Source: Natronorubrum halophilum (GTDB taxonomy: Archaea > Halobacteriota > Halobacteria > Halobacteriales > Natrialbaceae). From it: a stretch of 64,000 bases of DNA. Below, in pieces: positions 56,271 to 64,000 of this stretch. The notes under the pieces are model-generated. The model saw only the letters and a program-made list of their open reading frames with translations. It searched no databases and was not told the origin of the DNA. Position 1 is the first letter of the stretch, and each line of letters opens with the position of its first letter. The DNA lies in assembly GCF_003670115.1 (NCBI RefSeq), contig NZ_QQTY01000001.1, positions 62,001 to 126,000 on the forward strand, read 5' to 3'. The position numbers and the translations under genes were made by a program.

Positions 56271-57914
56271 CTATCGCCTGATCTCGTCCGGATCAATCGG
56301 TGGCGACGTATCGAACACGACGTTGTCGACCCTGAACAGCGAATTTGCGAACTCGACGCTCCAGGCCAGGTTGTTCGTCCGAATAAGTTGCGCATCGAGG
56401 CCGTCACTGGCTGCAACGACATCTTCGACGATCCGTCCGGAGGCGTCGATTCCTGCACGCGCGTGCCCGGCGTCATGGAGCACGCGAAGGTCCGTTATCG
56501 CGTCGATCGGGTCGGCACCCGCATTGCGAGCCAACGTCCGCGGAATCGACTCGAGGACGGTCGCGAACTCCTCGACTGCCAGTTGCTCGCGCCCGTCGAA
56601 CCTCGGAGCCAACTGCCGGACGGCCCGCGCCGCTTCGACCTCGGCTGCGCCGCCGCCGGGAAGCGCCACGGGGCGCTTGATCGCGGCGCGAACCGCGTTG
56701 AGTCCGCCCGTAATTCGTCGTTTCGCCTCGTCGGCGGCGCTCTCGGTGCCGCCGCGGACGACCAGCCCGACGGTCCGCGGGTCGGCGCCGTCCGGAGCCG
56801 TAACTTCCAGCCACGTCTTGTCGTTTTGCGCCTCGCGTACCCTGATCGTTCCGCGTCCGAGATCGCCGGGGCTCGCGGGTTCACCCGGCGTGACCGGTCC
56901 GCGGATCGTAGCGCCGGTCACCCGCGACAGAACGTCGATGGACGAGTCCTTGACGTTTCGGAAACACACAACGCCTCGCGCGGCCAACTGCTGGCCGATC
57001 TCGTCGGTGACATCGCCGGTAACGAAGACCGCCGTACAGTTCGAGTCGGTGACCGCCGCTGCGATCCGCTCACTCTCTGTCTCGCGGTCGCCGGACCTGT
57101 CCACGTAGTCGGTGTCGACCGTCACGGAACTGGCGCTGATCTCGCGGGGTTGTAACGAGCCGTCGACGAGGAGCACGGTTCCGTCGACGGGGAGGTCTCC
57201 TGGGATCATCGGCTCGTACGTCAGGAGCGCCCCGGGGATCACCGACGACGACGTGACGTTACCCCCCGGAATCGCTTCGATGGAAACGTACCCGATGTGA
57301 ACGCGCCCTCGCCGGGGCTCCCACGCTCGAAAGACGGCGTCGACGACGTCGTCGGTGAGTTCTTCGAGCGGCCACGCGCCGAGGCGACCGTTGGTCATCC
57401 CGCTGTGCGCGACCCGCTCGAGTCGCGAGCCGTCGAATTCGGCTCGCGTCGTCGGACGGTCAGTACTGGCCACCGGGATTCCGATCTCGTCCCAGACCTC
57501 GAGCGTCCGCTGGGCGCCGATCGAGAACCCTTCGACGACGGAGACGGGGGGAACACCCGATTCGATCAGGTCGATCCCGCTCGTCAACAGTTCACTGGCC
57601 AGTAGAACCGTCGTAGTCGACCCGTCACCGAGTGCATCTTCGTGGTCTTCCGCGAGGGCGATAAACCGGTTCGCGATCGGATGGTCCGTCTCGCCCTCGA
57701 ACTCCTCGAGAATCGCAACGCCGTTGTTGGTGACGAACGCGCGTAGCGTATCGTCTCCCATTCGGCGGACGATCATCTTGTCGGCGCCTAACGGTCCGAG
57801 CGTGCTTCGGACGAGTTCGCCCATCTCGCCGGCGGCCTGTCGTATTCCTCGTCTCGTTTCCTCCGGAGACAGCTGTTCCCAGCTGACGGCTGCAGTCTCG
57901 TTATGTGTTGCCAT
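56271..57914 (-). CDS. Thermosome (group II chaperonin) paralogue
   Basis: A 547-residue CCT/thermosome subunit. The ATP-site motifs GPLGADKM (41-48) and GDGSTTTV (about 96-103, family GDGTTT) and the PGGGAAE loop are present. Many otherwise conserved positions differ and the C-terminus lacks the usual glycine/methionine tail, so this looks like a diverged third-type subunit rather than the main ThsA/ThsB. It may form mixed rings with other subunits encoded elsewhere. Its place between parts of a sugar transporter is unusual. Confidence 0.88.
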   Translation of the reverse strand: MATHNETAAVSWEQLSPEETRRGIRQAAGEMGELVRSTLGPLGADKMIVRRMGDDTLRAFVTNNGVAILEEFEGETDHPIANRFIALAEDHEDALGDGSTTTVLLASELLTSGIDLIESGVPPVSVVEGFSIGAQRTLEVWDEIGIPVASTDRPTTRAEFDGSRLERVAHSGMTNGRLGAWPLEELTDDVVDAVFRAWEPRRGRVHIGYVSIEAIPGGNVTSSSVIPGALLTYEPMIPGDLPVDGTVLLVDGSLQPREISASSVTVDTDYVDRSGDRETESERIAAAVTDSNCTAVFVTGDVTDEIGQQLAARGVVCFRNVKDSSIDVLSRVTGATIRGPVTPGEPASPGDLGRGTIRVREAQNDKTWLEVTAPDGADPRTVGLVVRGGTESAADEAKRRITGGLNAVRAAIKRPVALPGGGAAEVEAARAVRQLAPRFDGREQLAVEEFATVLESIPRTLARNAGADPIDAITDLRVLHDAGHARAGIDASGRIVEDVVAASDGLDAQLIRTNNLAWSVEFANSLFRVDNVVFDTSPPIDPDEIRR

Positions 57915-57977
57915 TTGACTTGTACGGTTCGGCGGTGATGATAGCTGCGTCCATCCTCGATCACTTGCTCTCGAGCA

Positions 57978-58169
57978 TTACCGAATGAACAGCCGATCGG
58001 CGACGATTCCGAATACGATCAGCAGGATCAGGAGGTACGTGAGTTCGAATATCAGACCCCAACTCTGCGTGAGTATGTATCGAATGCCAACGAAGGCGAG
58101 GGCCAGAAACGCAACCACGAGACCCACGCCGACGCCTGCCGTTCGCGACGAAATGTTACCTACTGCCAT
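57978..58169 (-). CDS. Small two-helix membrane protein
   Basis: A 63-residue protein with two hydrophobic helices (about 12-30 and 38-58). No family recognised. The ATG at 58169 follows a TAATAAAA/TTTTATTA box by about 32 bases, which supports expression; the longer upstream frame has no such support. Located just upstream of the thermosome gene on the same strand, 63 bases away. Confidence 0.55.
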   Translation of the reverse strand: MAVGNISSRTAGVGVGLVVAFLALAFVGIRYILTQSWGLIFELTYLLILLIVFGIVADRLFIR

Positions 58170-58197
58170 AATCGTTCGACGAATTGGTTCGGGGCCT

Positions 58198-58205
58198 AAT
58201 AAAAG
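58198..58205 (-). promoter_or_regulatory. TATA box of the small membrane protein gene
   Basis: Minus-strand TTTTATTA, about 32 bases before ATG 58169. Confidence 0.5.
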
Positions 58206-58362
58206 ATTGCCCCTCCGCTCGCCTCTCGTGCGTGGGAGACGATCGGCTTGCTGGCGGGCTCTCACTGACGAACAACTCGTGCAACTACCACCCGGACCCG
58301 GGAAGATCGACCGACGGACGTTTCGGCATCGACACGCAGCCATCGTGATAGCTATGCGAAGT

Positions 58363-58370
58363 TATTTATG
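58363..58370 (+). promoter_or_regulatory. TATA box of the third CUT1 transporter
   Basis: TATTTATG about 27 bases before ATG 58393. Confidence 0.55.
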
Positions 58371-58392
58371 AGATCGTCAGTATCTATGCTGT

Positions 58393-59946
58393 ATGTCAGG
58401 GAAAGCCACGGCTGGTAGTGACAGTGATATTGACCGGACGCGGGATGCGAGTGCGTCGAATGCCGATCCGCGCGAAGACGAAGACGAGTACTCGCGTCGC
58501 GGGTTCATCGAGACCGCGGGCACGATGGCTGCGGCAGGGGCAACCGCCGGGTTAGCGGGCTGTACGGGCGGGACGAGCGAGGGCGACTTCCTCTGGTGGA
58601 CGATGCGCGGCTACATCCCAGAGGAGGAGGAAGCGATCAAGGACACCGCGGCGGAGTTCGAGGACTGGTATGACGGCGAAGTCAACCTCACCACCAAGGT
58701 CGTGACGTGGAACCAGGTCTTCGAACAGTGGATGTCCGCCATCCAGGGCCGGAACACGCCCAACGTCAGCGAGATGGCCAACGAACACGCCGTCGACTAC
58801 GGCTCCTCCGGCGTCGTCCAACCGAACACGGAACTCTTCGAGGAGTACGACGACTGGTACGATACGCCGTCGTTCTGGGGACAGTACGAGGACGAAATCT
58901 GGGGGTTCCCCTGGTTCATCGAGGTTCGTAACCTCTATGCGAACATGGACGTTCTCGATGACGCCGGTCACGATAGCGTCCCCGAAACGTGGGAAGAGAT
59001 GGTCACCATGGCGATGGACGTCGGCGACGAAACCGATAACGTCGGCTTCGTATCCAGTGGCTCGCAGGATACGGGAACCGGACAGGCGCTCTACGGCGTG
59101 ACCGTTCAATCCGGCGGCTCGTTCTTCGATCACGACGGGGACCAGTGGTCCGTCGAGCTGGACTCCCCGACGTCGTTGTTTAGCCACCTCTGGATGGCGA
59201 GTTTTCAGGAGGAGTGGGATATCGGCCCCGGCGGGTGGGCCGGAATGAACGGGACTGACGCCGAACAGTTGTACCGCGGCGGCGATGTCGCGTTCATGAT
59301 CAACTCCGGCGACACCGCCAACGAAATGGCTAGCGAGGGCGAGGAAGTCGGCGACGTTACGGAGCTCACACCCATCCCAGCGGGGCCGATGGGGACCAAC
59401 ACCGCCTTCATGGGCGGCAGCTGTTTATCCGCGTTCGAGTCGGACTATACCCAACACGACGTCGACGACGAAAAATCGATGGCGTTCATCGAGTACATGA
59501 CGCTCCCTGACACGATGGAGGGATACTTCCCGGAAGCAGCACCGAACTTCCTGCCCGTCCGGGAAGCACAGGAGGAGATCCAACCGTTCACCGAGAACTC
59601 GACGGACATCCCCGACGAGTGGATCGACGCTCGACTCGAGCAAGCCGAGGACACCGCCCGCTACGGGATCACCGGACCCCAGCGGAACGCGCCGTTCCTC
59701 GGCGATCTGGAGGGGACCATGGACGCGTATTCGGTCGCGATTTCTGCGATCCTCGGCGCGGACGAGGATCCACAGGAAGCGGTCGTCAGCCAGGCGAATA
59801 AGGTTCGAGAGACGATCAGCGACGAAGTGGAGTACGACCTCGGAGAAAACACCGATCCGCCGGACCTCGACGACGCGCCGGACGAACTGCAGGCCTGGAT
59901 TCAGGGCGACGGAAGCACGCCCCAGATCTGGGATCCGTCCGAATAA
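58393..59946 (+). CDS. Sugar-binding lipoprotein of a CUT1 ABC transporter
   Basis: A 517-residue solute-binding protein of family 1. A long hydrophilic N-terminus precedes a twin-arginine motif (SRRGFIE, 34-40) and lipobox LAGC (C57). It heads an operon with two permeases. The nearby IclR regulator and XacE-like dehydratase suggest a pentose or pentose-containing oligosaccharide. The protein is tryptophan-rich around residues 58-200, as expected for a sugar site. Confidence 0.9.
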   Translation: MSGKATAGSDSDIDRTRDASASNADPREDEDEYSRRGFIETAGTMAAAGATAGLAGCTGGTSEGDFLWWTMRGYIPEEEEAIKDTAAEFEDWYDGEVNLTTKVVTWNQVFEQWMSAIQGRNTPNVSEMANEHAVDYGSSGVVQPNTELFEEYDDWYDTPSFWGQYEDEIWGFPWFIEVRNLYANMDVLDDAGHDSVPETWEEMVTMAMDVGDETDNVGFVSSGSQDTGTGQALYGVTVQSGGSFFDHDGDQWSVELDSPTSLFSHLWMASFQEEWDIGPGGWAGMNGTDAEQLYRGGDVAFMINSGDTANEMASEGEEVGDVTELTPIPAGPMGTNTAFMGGSCLSAFESDYTQHDVDDEKSMAFIEYMTLPDTMEGYFPEAAPNFLPVREAQEEIQPFTENSTDIPDEWIDARLEQAEDTARYGITGPQRNAPFLGDLEGTMDAYSVAISAILGADEDPQEAVVSQANKVRETISDEVEYDLGENTDPPDLDDAPDELQAWIQGDGSTPQIWDPSE

Positions 59947-59998
59947 GACCGATCTACGGGCAACCACCATACTAGAAATTCACTGAGTTTAGCAAAAC

Positions 59999-60928
59999 AT
60001 GTCAACAAATTTAGAAAAACTACGACAGGTCGAACTTCCGAGGGAGTACTATCACTGGCTCTCGAAAGAGAGCGTCTGGGGATGGCTGTTCCTTCTCCCC
60101 TCGTTGCTCGCACTCGGAATCGTCAGCGTCTATCCGCTCACTCGAGGCGTCTATCTCAGCTTCTTCGAGTACGACGGGATCGCCGATCCCGAGTGGGTCG
60201 GACTCGATCACTACGCGCACATCATCGGCTGGACCGAGTTCTGGATCGTCATGCGGAACACGCTGGTGTGGGCGTTCGCAGCGGTCGTGATCATGGCCCT
60301 GATCGGACTCGGTTTCGCGATCATGCTCAACCGCGAGTTTCGCGGCCGGTCGATCGCGACGACGCTACTGTTGCTCCCCTGGGCAGTGCCGTTCATCTCG
60401 ATCGCACTGAACTGGCGACTGATGTATAACTTCGAACTGGGGCCACTCAACGGCTTCCTCCGACTGACCGGGATCAGTGAGGGGCTCCCGTGGATCGCGA
60501 GTTCGCGGTACGCGCTGTTTTCGGTGATGCTCGCCTGGGTTTGGCGTAACTTTCCCTTCTTCATGCTCACCTTCTTGGCGGGCATGAAGGGGATCCCGGG
60601 TGATCTCTACGAGGCGGCCCGTGTCGACGGCTCCTCGAGGCTGGATTCGTTCCGACACATCACGTTGCCGTTCCTGCAGCCGATCGTGGTCGTGATGACG
60701 CTGCTGATGAGCCTCTGGTCACTCAATCACTTCACACTGATTTACGTGATGACCAGCGGCGGCCCCGGCAACTCCTCGATGGTGTTGCCCGTGTACATCT
60801 ACGAGCACGCGTTCCATTACGGCAATATGGGGTTAGCCAGCGCGATCGCCGTCGTGATGTTACTGGTCATGCTGACGTACGGCCTGATCTACCTCCGACT
60901 ATACCGGGAAGACATCGGTGCAAAATAA
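59999..60928 (+). CDS. Carbohydrate ABC transporter permease (MalF type)
   Basis: A 309-residue CUT1 permease with six predicted helices and an EAARVDGSS loop near residue 205. It follows the binding-protein gene by 52 bases and precedes the second permease by two bases. No ATPase is in the operon; the orphan ATPase at 54.3 kb is the likely partner. Confidence 0.92.
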   Translation: MSTNLEKLRQVELPREYYHWLSKESVWGWLFLLPSLLALGIVSVYPLTRGVYLSFFEYDGIADPEWVGLDHYAHIIGWTEFWIVMRNTLVWAFAAVVIMALIGLGFAIMLNREFRGRSIATTLLLLPWAVPFISIALNWRLMYNFELGPLNGFLRLTGISEGLPWIASSRYALFSVMLAWVWRNFPFFMLTFLAGMKGIPGDLYEAARVDGSSRLDSFRHITLPFLQPIVVVMTLLMSLWSLNHFTLIYVMTSGGPGNSSMVLPVYIYEHAFHYGNMGLASAIAVVMLLVMLTYGLIYLRLYREDIGAK

Positions 60929-60930
60929 CA

Positions 60931-61830
60931 ATGGCAACAGATACACAAGCGACCCTTGACGAGGAATCGGACACCGGCTTCCTAGGGTTGAGCGAGCGAC
61001 AGGTCGAGAGCGGTAAGCGCATCGGCTTCCACGCGGTGTTGTGGTCGCTGATCGCGCTCATCCTGTTCCCGGTGTTCTGGATGTTCGTCGTCTCGGTCAA
61101 TCAGACCGGGTTCGCGGCGTTTATCGACGATCCCATCGGCTGGGCGACGAACGCCGATCTCTCCGGCTACTACCAGGTCTGGAACGAGTCGGACTTCCGG
61201 TACTGGTTCCAGAACAGTCTGATCGTCAGTATCGGCGCGACCGTTCTGAGTACCGCTGTCTGTACGCTCGGTGCGTACAGTATCGGTCGCCTCCGGTACC
61301 GCGGACGCACGGCGATGGCGACGTTCCTGCTCATCACCCAGATGTTCCCGGCGATTCTGATCGCGATTCCATTGTTCCTGGTCTTTCGGGACTTCGGACT
61401 GTTCAACACGTTGACCGGGCTCGTGATCGCGTACGTCGCGTTCACGCTTCCGTTCGCGATATGGATGCTGCGCGGGTTCTACGAAAACCTGCCCGAATCG
61501 CTCGAGGAGGCGGCGATGATCGACGGAAGTACCCGCTTCGGTGCCGTCATCCGAGTCATCCTTCCCCTGTCGGCACCAGCGATCGCAACGACAGCGATCT
61601 TCACGTGGGTGCTCGCGTGGAACGAGTTCGTCTTCGCGTTGGTCCTGATCAACGATTCCGAAAAGCAGACGCTCCCGCCCGGAATGGGCCAGTGGATCGG
61701 TAAGCAAGCGCTCAACTGGGATATGATCATGGCCGGTGCACTCGGTGCGACGATCCCGATGTTGGTCGTCTTCTTCCTGCTCCAGAGCTACATCGTCAAA
61801 GGATTGGCTGAAGGCGCTGTCAAGTCGTAA
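60931..61830 (+). CDS. Carbohydrate ABC transporter permease (MalG type)
   Basis: A 299-residue CUT1 permease with six predicted helices and an EAAMIDGST loop near residue 193. Last gene of the third CUT1 operon; the next feature downstream is the GH51 fragment and the convergent IclR gene. Confidence 0.92.
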   Translation: MATDTQATLDEESDTGFLGLSERQVESGKRIGFHAVLWSLIALILFPVFWMFVVSVNQTGFAAFIDDPIGWATNADLSGYYQVWNESDFRYWFQNSLIVSIGATVLSTAVCTLGAYSIGRLRYRGRTAMATFLLITQMFPAILIAIPLFLVFRDFGLFNTLTGLVIAYVAFTLPFAIWMLRGFYENLPESLEEAAMIDGSTRFGAVIRVILPLSAPAIATTAIFTWVLAWNEFVFALVLINDSEKQTLPPGMGQWIGKQALNWDMIMAGALGATIPMLVVFFLLQSYIVKGLAEGAVKS

Positions 61831-62047
61831 CTGACGGCGGCAACAACCCAGCATTCGTCACAACAACTCCCTTCTCACATCGGTTTACAAGACGAGGAGC
61901 GATCTACAAAGAGGAGCCGTCTCTCGGGATCTATTCTGTATACCTCAGCAGCCAACCGCGACAACCGATACGGTCGCCAGAGCACGAAACCGGGGATCGG
62001 TCGACAACACCACTCGGAAGGACGTCGATTCTAACCGTGCTGTGAGA

Positions 62048-62092
62048 GAGGTCACGTCCGACAACGCCGACGCGTTCACCGCCGCGGAGCTG
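62048..62092 (+). pseudogene. 45-base GH51 fragment (exact copy of 23544-23588)
   Basis: An exact 45-base copy of the 3' part of the GH51 gene lies seven bases beyond the stop of the IclR gene. Neither flank resembles the GH51 locus, so the insert has sharp borders. It cannot encode a functional product. The rest of 61831-62099 shows nothing recognisable. Confidence 0.9.
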
Positions 62093-62099
62093 CACGCGA

Positions 62100-62861
62100 T
62101 CAGGAGTAGTTGTGCTCGAGTTCGATCACGTTCGCCGCGCCGAGGACCGACTCCGGCAGATCTTCGTAGAAGCGTTCGTCACCCACGCGGTGAACGGGAC
62201 AGGCGACGCTGATCGACGCGATGCTCCGGTCCGCGTCGTCGGTGATCGGTGCCGCGATACACCGCAATCCGTTGAGACGCTCCTCCCGGTCGATCGCGTA
62301 GCGCTGGTCCCGGACCTCCTCGAGTTCCGCGTGAAACTCCTCCCGGTCGGTGATCGTCTGGCTGGTAAGCGCCGGTAATCCGTGTTCGGTGAGGATCTCG
62401 TCGACCTCCTCGCGGGGACGAAAACCGAGGATCGCCTTTCCGAGCCCCGTACAGTGGAGTCGGACCCGTTTTCCCTCGTGCGTATCGAGTTCGACCGCGT
62501 TCTCCCCTTTCGCCTGGTAGAGGTAGATCCCCATCCCGTTCTTTTCGACGAGGAGGTTCACCAGTTCGCCGGTCTCGTCGGCGAGTTCGTCGGCCTGTGA
62601 CTGGGCGGCGTCGTAGATCGGCGTCCGGTTTCGCGCGTACGCGCCCAGTCCGAGAAACGAGAGCCCGATGTGGTACTCGTCGCCGTCTTTGTCGACGTAC
62701 TCGTGATTCGCGAGCGTCATCAGGTGGTTGTGCACCGCGCTCTTCCCGATATCGACTCGTTCGGCGATCTCCGAGACGCCGGCCCCGTCGAGTTCCTGGA
62801 TTACCTCGAGGATCTCGAACGTTCTGCCGACGGTTCGGACCGGGTGTTTTGGTTCTGTCAT
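62100..62861 (-). CDS. IclR-family transcription regulator (XacR candidate)
   Basis: A 253-residue regulator: winged helix-turn-helix at about 8-55 (VSEIAERVDIGKSAVHNHL) and IclR effector domain at about 75-250. In Haloferax volcanii the IclR protein XacR activates the oxidative pentose genes. This gene lies 218 bases downstream of the XacE-like dehydratase on the same strand, so it is the best XacR candidate in the window. Its TATA box is about 28 bases upstream. A decayed relative lies at 23.8 kb. Confidence 0.88.
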   Translation of the reverse strand: MTEPKHPVRTVGRTFEILEVIQELDGAGVSEIAERVDIGKSAVHNHLMTLANHEYVDKDGDEYHIGLSFLGLGAYARNRTPIYDAAQSQADELADETGELVNLLVEKNGMGIYLYQAKGENAVELDTHEGKRVRLHCTGLGKAILGFRPREEVDEILTEHGLPALTSQTITDREEFHAELEEVRDQRYAIDREERLNGLRCIAAPITDDADRSIASISVACPVHRVGDERFYEDLPESVLGAANVIELEHNYS

Positions 62862-62885
62862 GCTCCTATGTTACACCGGACTCAC

Positions 62886-62893
62886 ATATAAAT
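62886..62893 (-). promoter_or_regulatory. TATA box of the IclR gene
   Basis: Minus-strand ATTTATAT, about 28 bases before ATG 62861. Confidence 0.6.
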
Positions 62894-63079
62894 CGTTCTG
62901 AAACAGTGAATCTGGTTTTGTCCTTCTCGGAAAGCACAGCCAGGCACAGAACGGGGCGAACCGCTTCGGGACGAACGAACGCGAAAAACCGCCGCAGCGA
63001 GCGTCAGATCCCCCTTCAGGCATTCGGCGGTATTAACGACGGCCACTGTCTCTCGGTGCGCGTTCTGAATCGCGGTAGA

Positions 63080-63952
63080 TCAGACTTCGACGACCGTGTT
63101 CGATAGCGTTCCGATCTCCTCGAGGCCGATTTCGACCTCGTCGCCTTCGTGGAGCGTGAACCCCTCCTCGGGGACCAGCGACGTCCCGGTCAGCAGGACC
63201 GAAACGTCGGGGACGGCATTGTGCTCCACGTAGCAGTCGACCAGTTCCTCGACCGAGCGGACCATCTTGCCCGTGTTCGTCGACTCGTCGTACAGTACCT
63301 CGCCGTCGCGACTGATCGTCATCCACATCTCGAGGTCGTGTGGGTCCTCGAGCGAGTCGGCCGAGCGGACGCAGGGACCGATCGCACAGCACCGGTCGTA
63401 CACCTTTGCCTGCGGAAGGTAGAGCGGATTTTCTCCTTCGATCGAGCGACTGCTCATGTCGTTGCCGATGGTGTAGCCGACGATGTCGCCCTCGAAGAGG
63501 ACGACCCCGAGTTCCGGTTCGGGGACGTCCCACTCGGAGTCGGCGCGGATGCCGACGCCTTCGTTCGGACCGACGGTCCGGTTCGGCGTCGCCTTGAAGA
63601 AGACTTCCGGCCGGTCGCTCTCGTAGACGTCGAGATACATGTCCGGCATGGAGCTCTCGGCTTTGCGCGCCTCCTCGCTGATCCGATAGGTGACTCCCGC
63701 CGCCCACACCTCTCCCGACGAAACGGGCGCTTCGGGGGCGTCTTCCTCCAGAGCGTCGTTTGGGAGCACGGACGCGTCCTCGAGCAACCGATCGGCGATA
63801 CGATCGACGGTGTGGTCGGTGATCGTGGACGCGCGAAGCAGGTCTTCGAACGTCCGTAGTTGCGGCGTTGCTGCGGTGAGATCGTACAGCGATCCCGCCG
63901 TTTCCACTGCGAGACGAGGGGATTTCCCCTCGCGGAGCTGGTAGTAACGCAT
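63080..63952 (-). CDS. xacE: FAH-family 2-keto-3-deoxypentonate dehydratase (XacE-like)
   Basis: A 290-residue fumarylacetoacetate hydrolase-fold protein. The metal ligands E145 and E147 (PEPELGVV) and D165 (IGNDMSSR) are present. In the haloarchaeal pentose route the enzyme of this fold dehydrates 2-keto-3-deoxyxylonate/arabinonate to alpha-ketoglutarate semialdehyde, the substrate of the XacF-like enzyme at 44.5 kb. Start ATG 63952 is about 32 bases after a TATA-like CTAATAC, so the gene is complete; a frame open to the window edge is probably not coding. A broken copy lies at 44.0-44.4 kb. Confidence 0.83.
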   Translation of the reverse strand: MRYYQLREGKSPRLAVETAGSLYDLTAATPQLRTFEDLLRASTITDHTVDRIADRLLEDASVLPNDALEEDAPEAPVSSGEVWAAGVTYRISEEARKAESSMPDMYLDVYESDRPEVFFKATPNRTVGPNEGVGIRADSEWDVPEPELGVVLFEGDIVGYTIGNDMSSRSIEGENPLYLPQAKVYDRCCAIGPCVRSADSLEDPHDLEMWMTISRDGEVLYDESTNTGKMVRSVEELVDCYVEHNAVPDVSVLLTGTSLVPEEGFTLHEGDEVEIGLEEIGTLSNTVVEV

Positions 63953-63981
63953 GTAGGTACCCCCGTCTTTCTTCCCAACCG

Positions 63982-63988
63982 TATTAGC
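63982..63988 (-). promoter_or_regulatory. TATA-like box of the XacE-like gene
   Basis: Minus-strand GCTAATA-type sequence about 32 bases before ATG 63952, close to the window edge. Confidence 0.4.
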
Positions 63989-64000
63989 TCTGGTGCTCAA

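Noticed and set aside
1-64000. CRISPR arrays, insertion sequences, attachment sites, rRNA and tRNA genes
   Set aside because: I saw no regularly spaced repeats, transposase genes, integrases or RNA gene signatures; a dedicated search could still find short ones.

Overview
The window comes from a halophilic archaeon (class Halobacteria). Three things suggest this. The DNA is GC-rich and the proteins are strongly acidic. Most transcription units have an archaeal TATA-like box about 25-33 bases before the start codon, with no room for a ribosome binding site, so transcripts are probably leaderless. Secreted proteins carry twin-arginine signals with haloarchaeal lipoboxes. No rRNA, tRNA, CRISPR array or insertion sequence was found. 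Almost the whole 64 kb is a hemicellulose and pentose/uronate utilisation island.

Left end (1-9 kb): the 3' part of a FAD/Fe-S D-lactate/glycolate-type dehydrogenase; an aldehyde:ferredoxin oxidoreductase overlapping a glyoxalase-like gene; an SMP-30 lactonase; a Gfo/Idh/MocA dehydrogenase with a sugar-isomerase-like TIM barrel. At 9.7-21 kb there is a co-directional run: CUT1 ABC transporter (binding protein, two permeases, a DUF624/YesL-like protein, ATPase) followed by GH2, GH127 and GH4 glycosidases. At 21-26.6 kb: an SDR dehydrogenase, a GH51 arabinofuranosidase, a universal stress protein and a second GH4 enzyme.

Middle (26.7-45.9 kb): an Opp-type transporter in three pieces (a fused OppB-OppC permease, OppD/OppF ATPases, and the OppA-like lipoprotein); an IclR regulator; a uronate block (uxaC, an LLM flavin oxidoreductase, uxuA) beside a cytoplasmic GH10 xylanase; a secreted GH11 xylanase with a ricin-type carbohydrate-binding domain; xacA-like D-xylose dehydrogenase; a broken copy of a FAH-family dehydratase; and xacF-like alpha-ketoglutarate semialdehyde dehydrogenase.

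Right end (46.7-64 kb): a five-gene CUT1 transporter laid out like the Haloferax XacGHIJK pentose transporter; a secreted GH43 enzyme; a third CUT1 system whose ATPase is separated from its binding protein and permeases by a membrane protein, a thermosome paralogue and a small membrane protein; then an IclR regulator (XacR candidate) and the intact FAH-family dehydratase (XacE-like).

The genes read as a two-tier scheme. GH11 and GH43 act outside the cell; several ABC systems import oligosaccharides; GH10, GH51, GH127, GH2 and GH4 finish hydrolysis inside; pentoses go through the oxidative (Weimberg-like) route to alpha-ketoglutarate, and uronates go through UxaC/UxuA. The most unusual points are: an LLM flavoenzyme sitting where a mannonate oxidoreductase is missing; the fused Opp permease; and traces of reshuffling (an internally deleted FAH pseudogene, an IclR remnant beside GH51, and an exact 45-base GH51 fragment beside the intact IclR gene).
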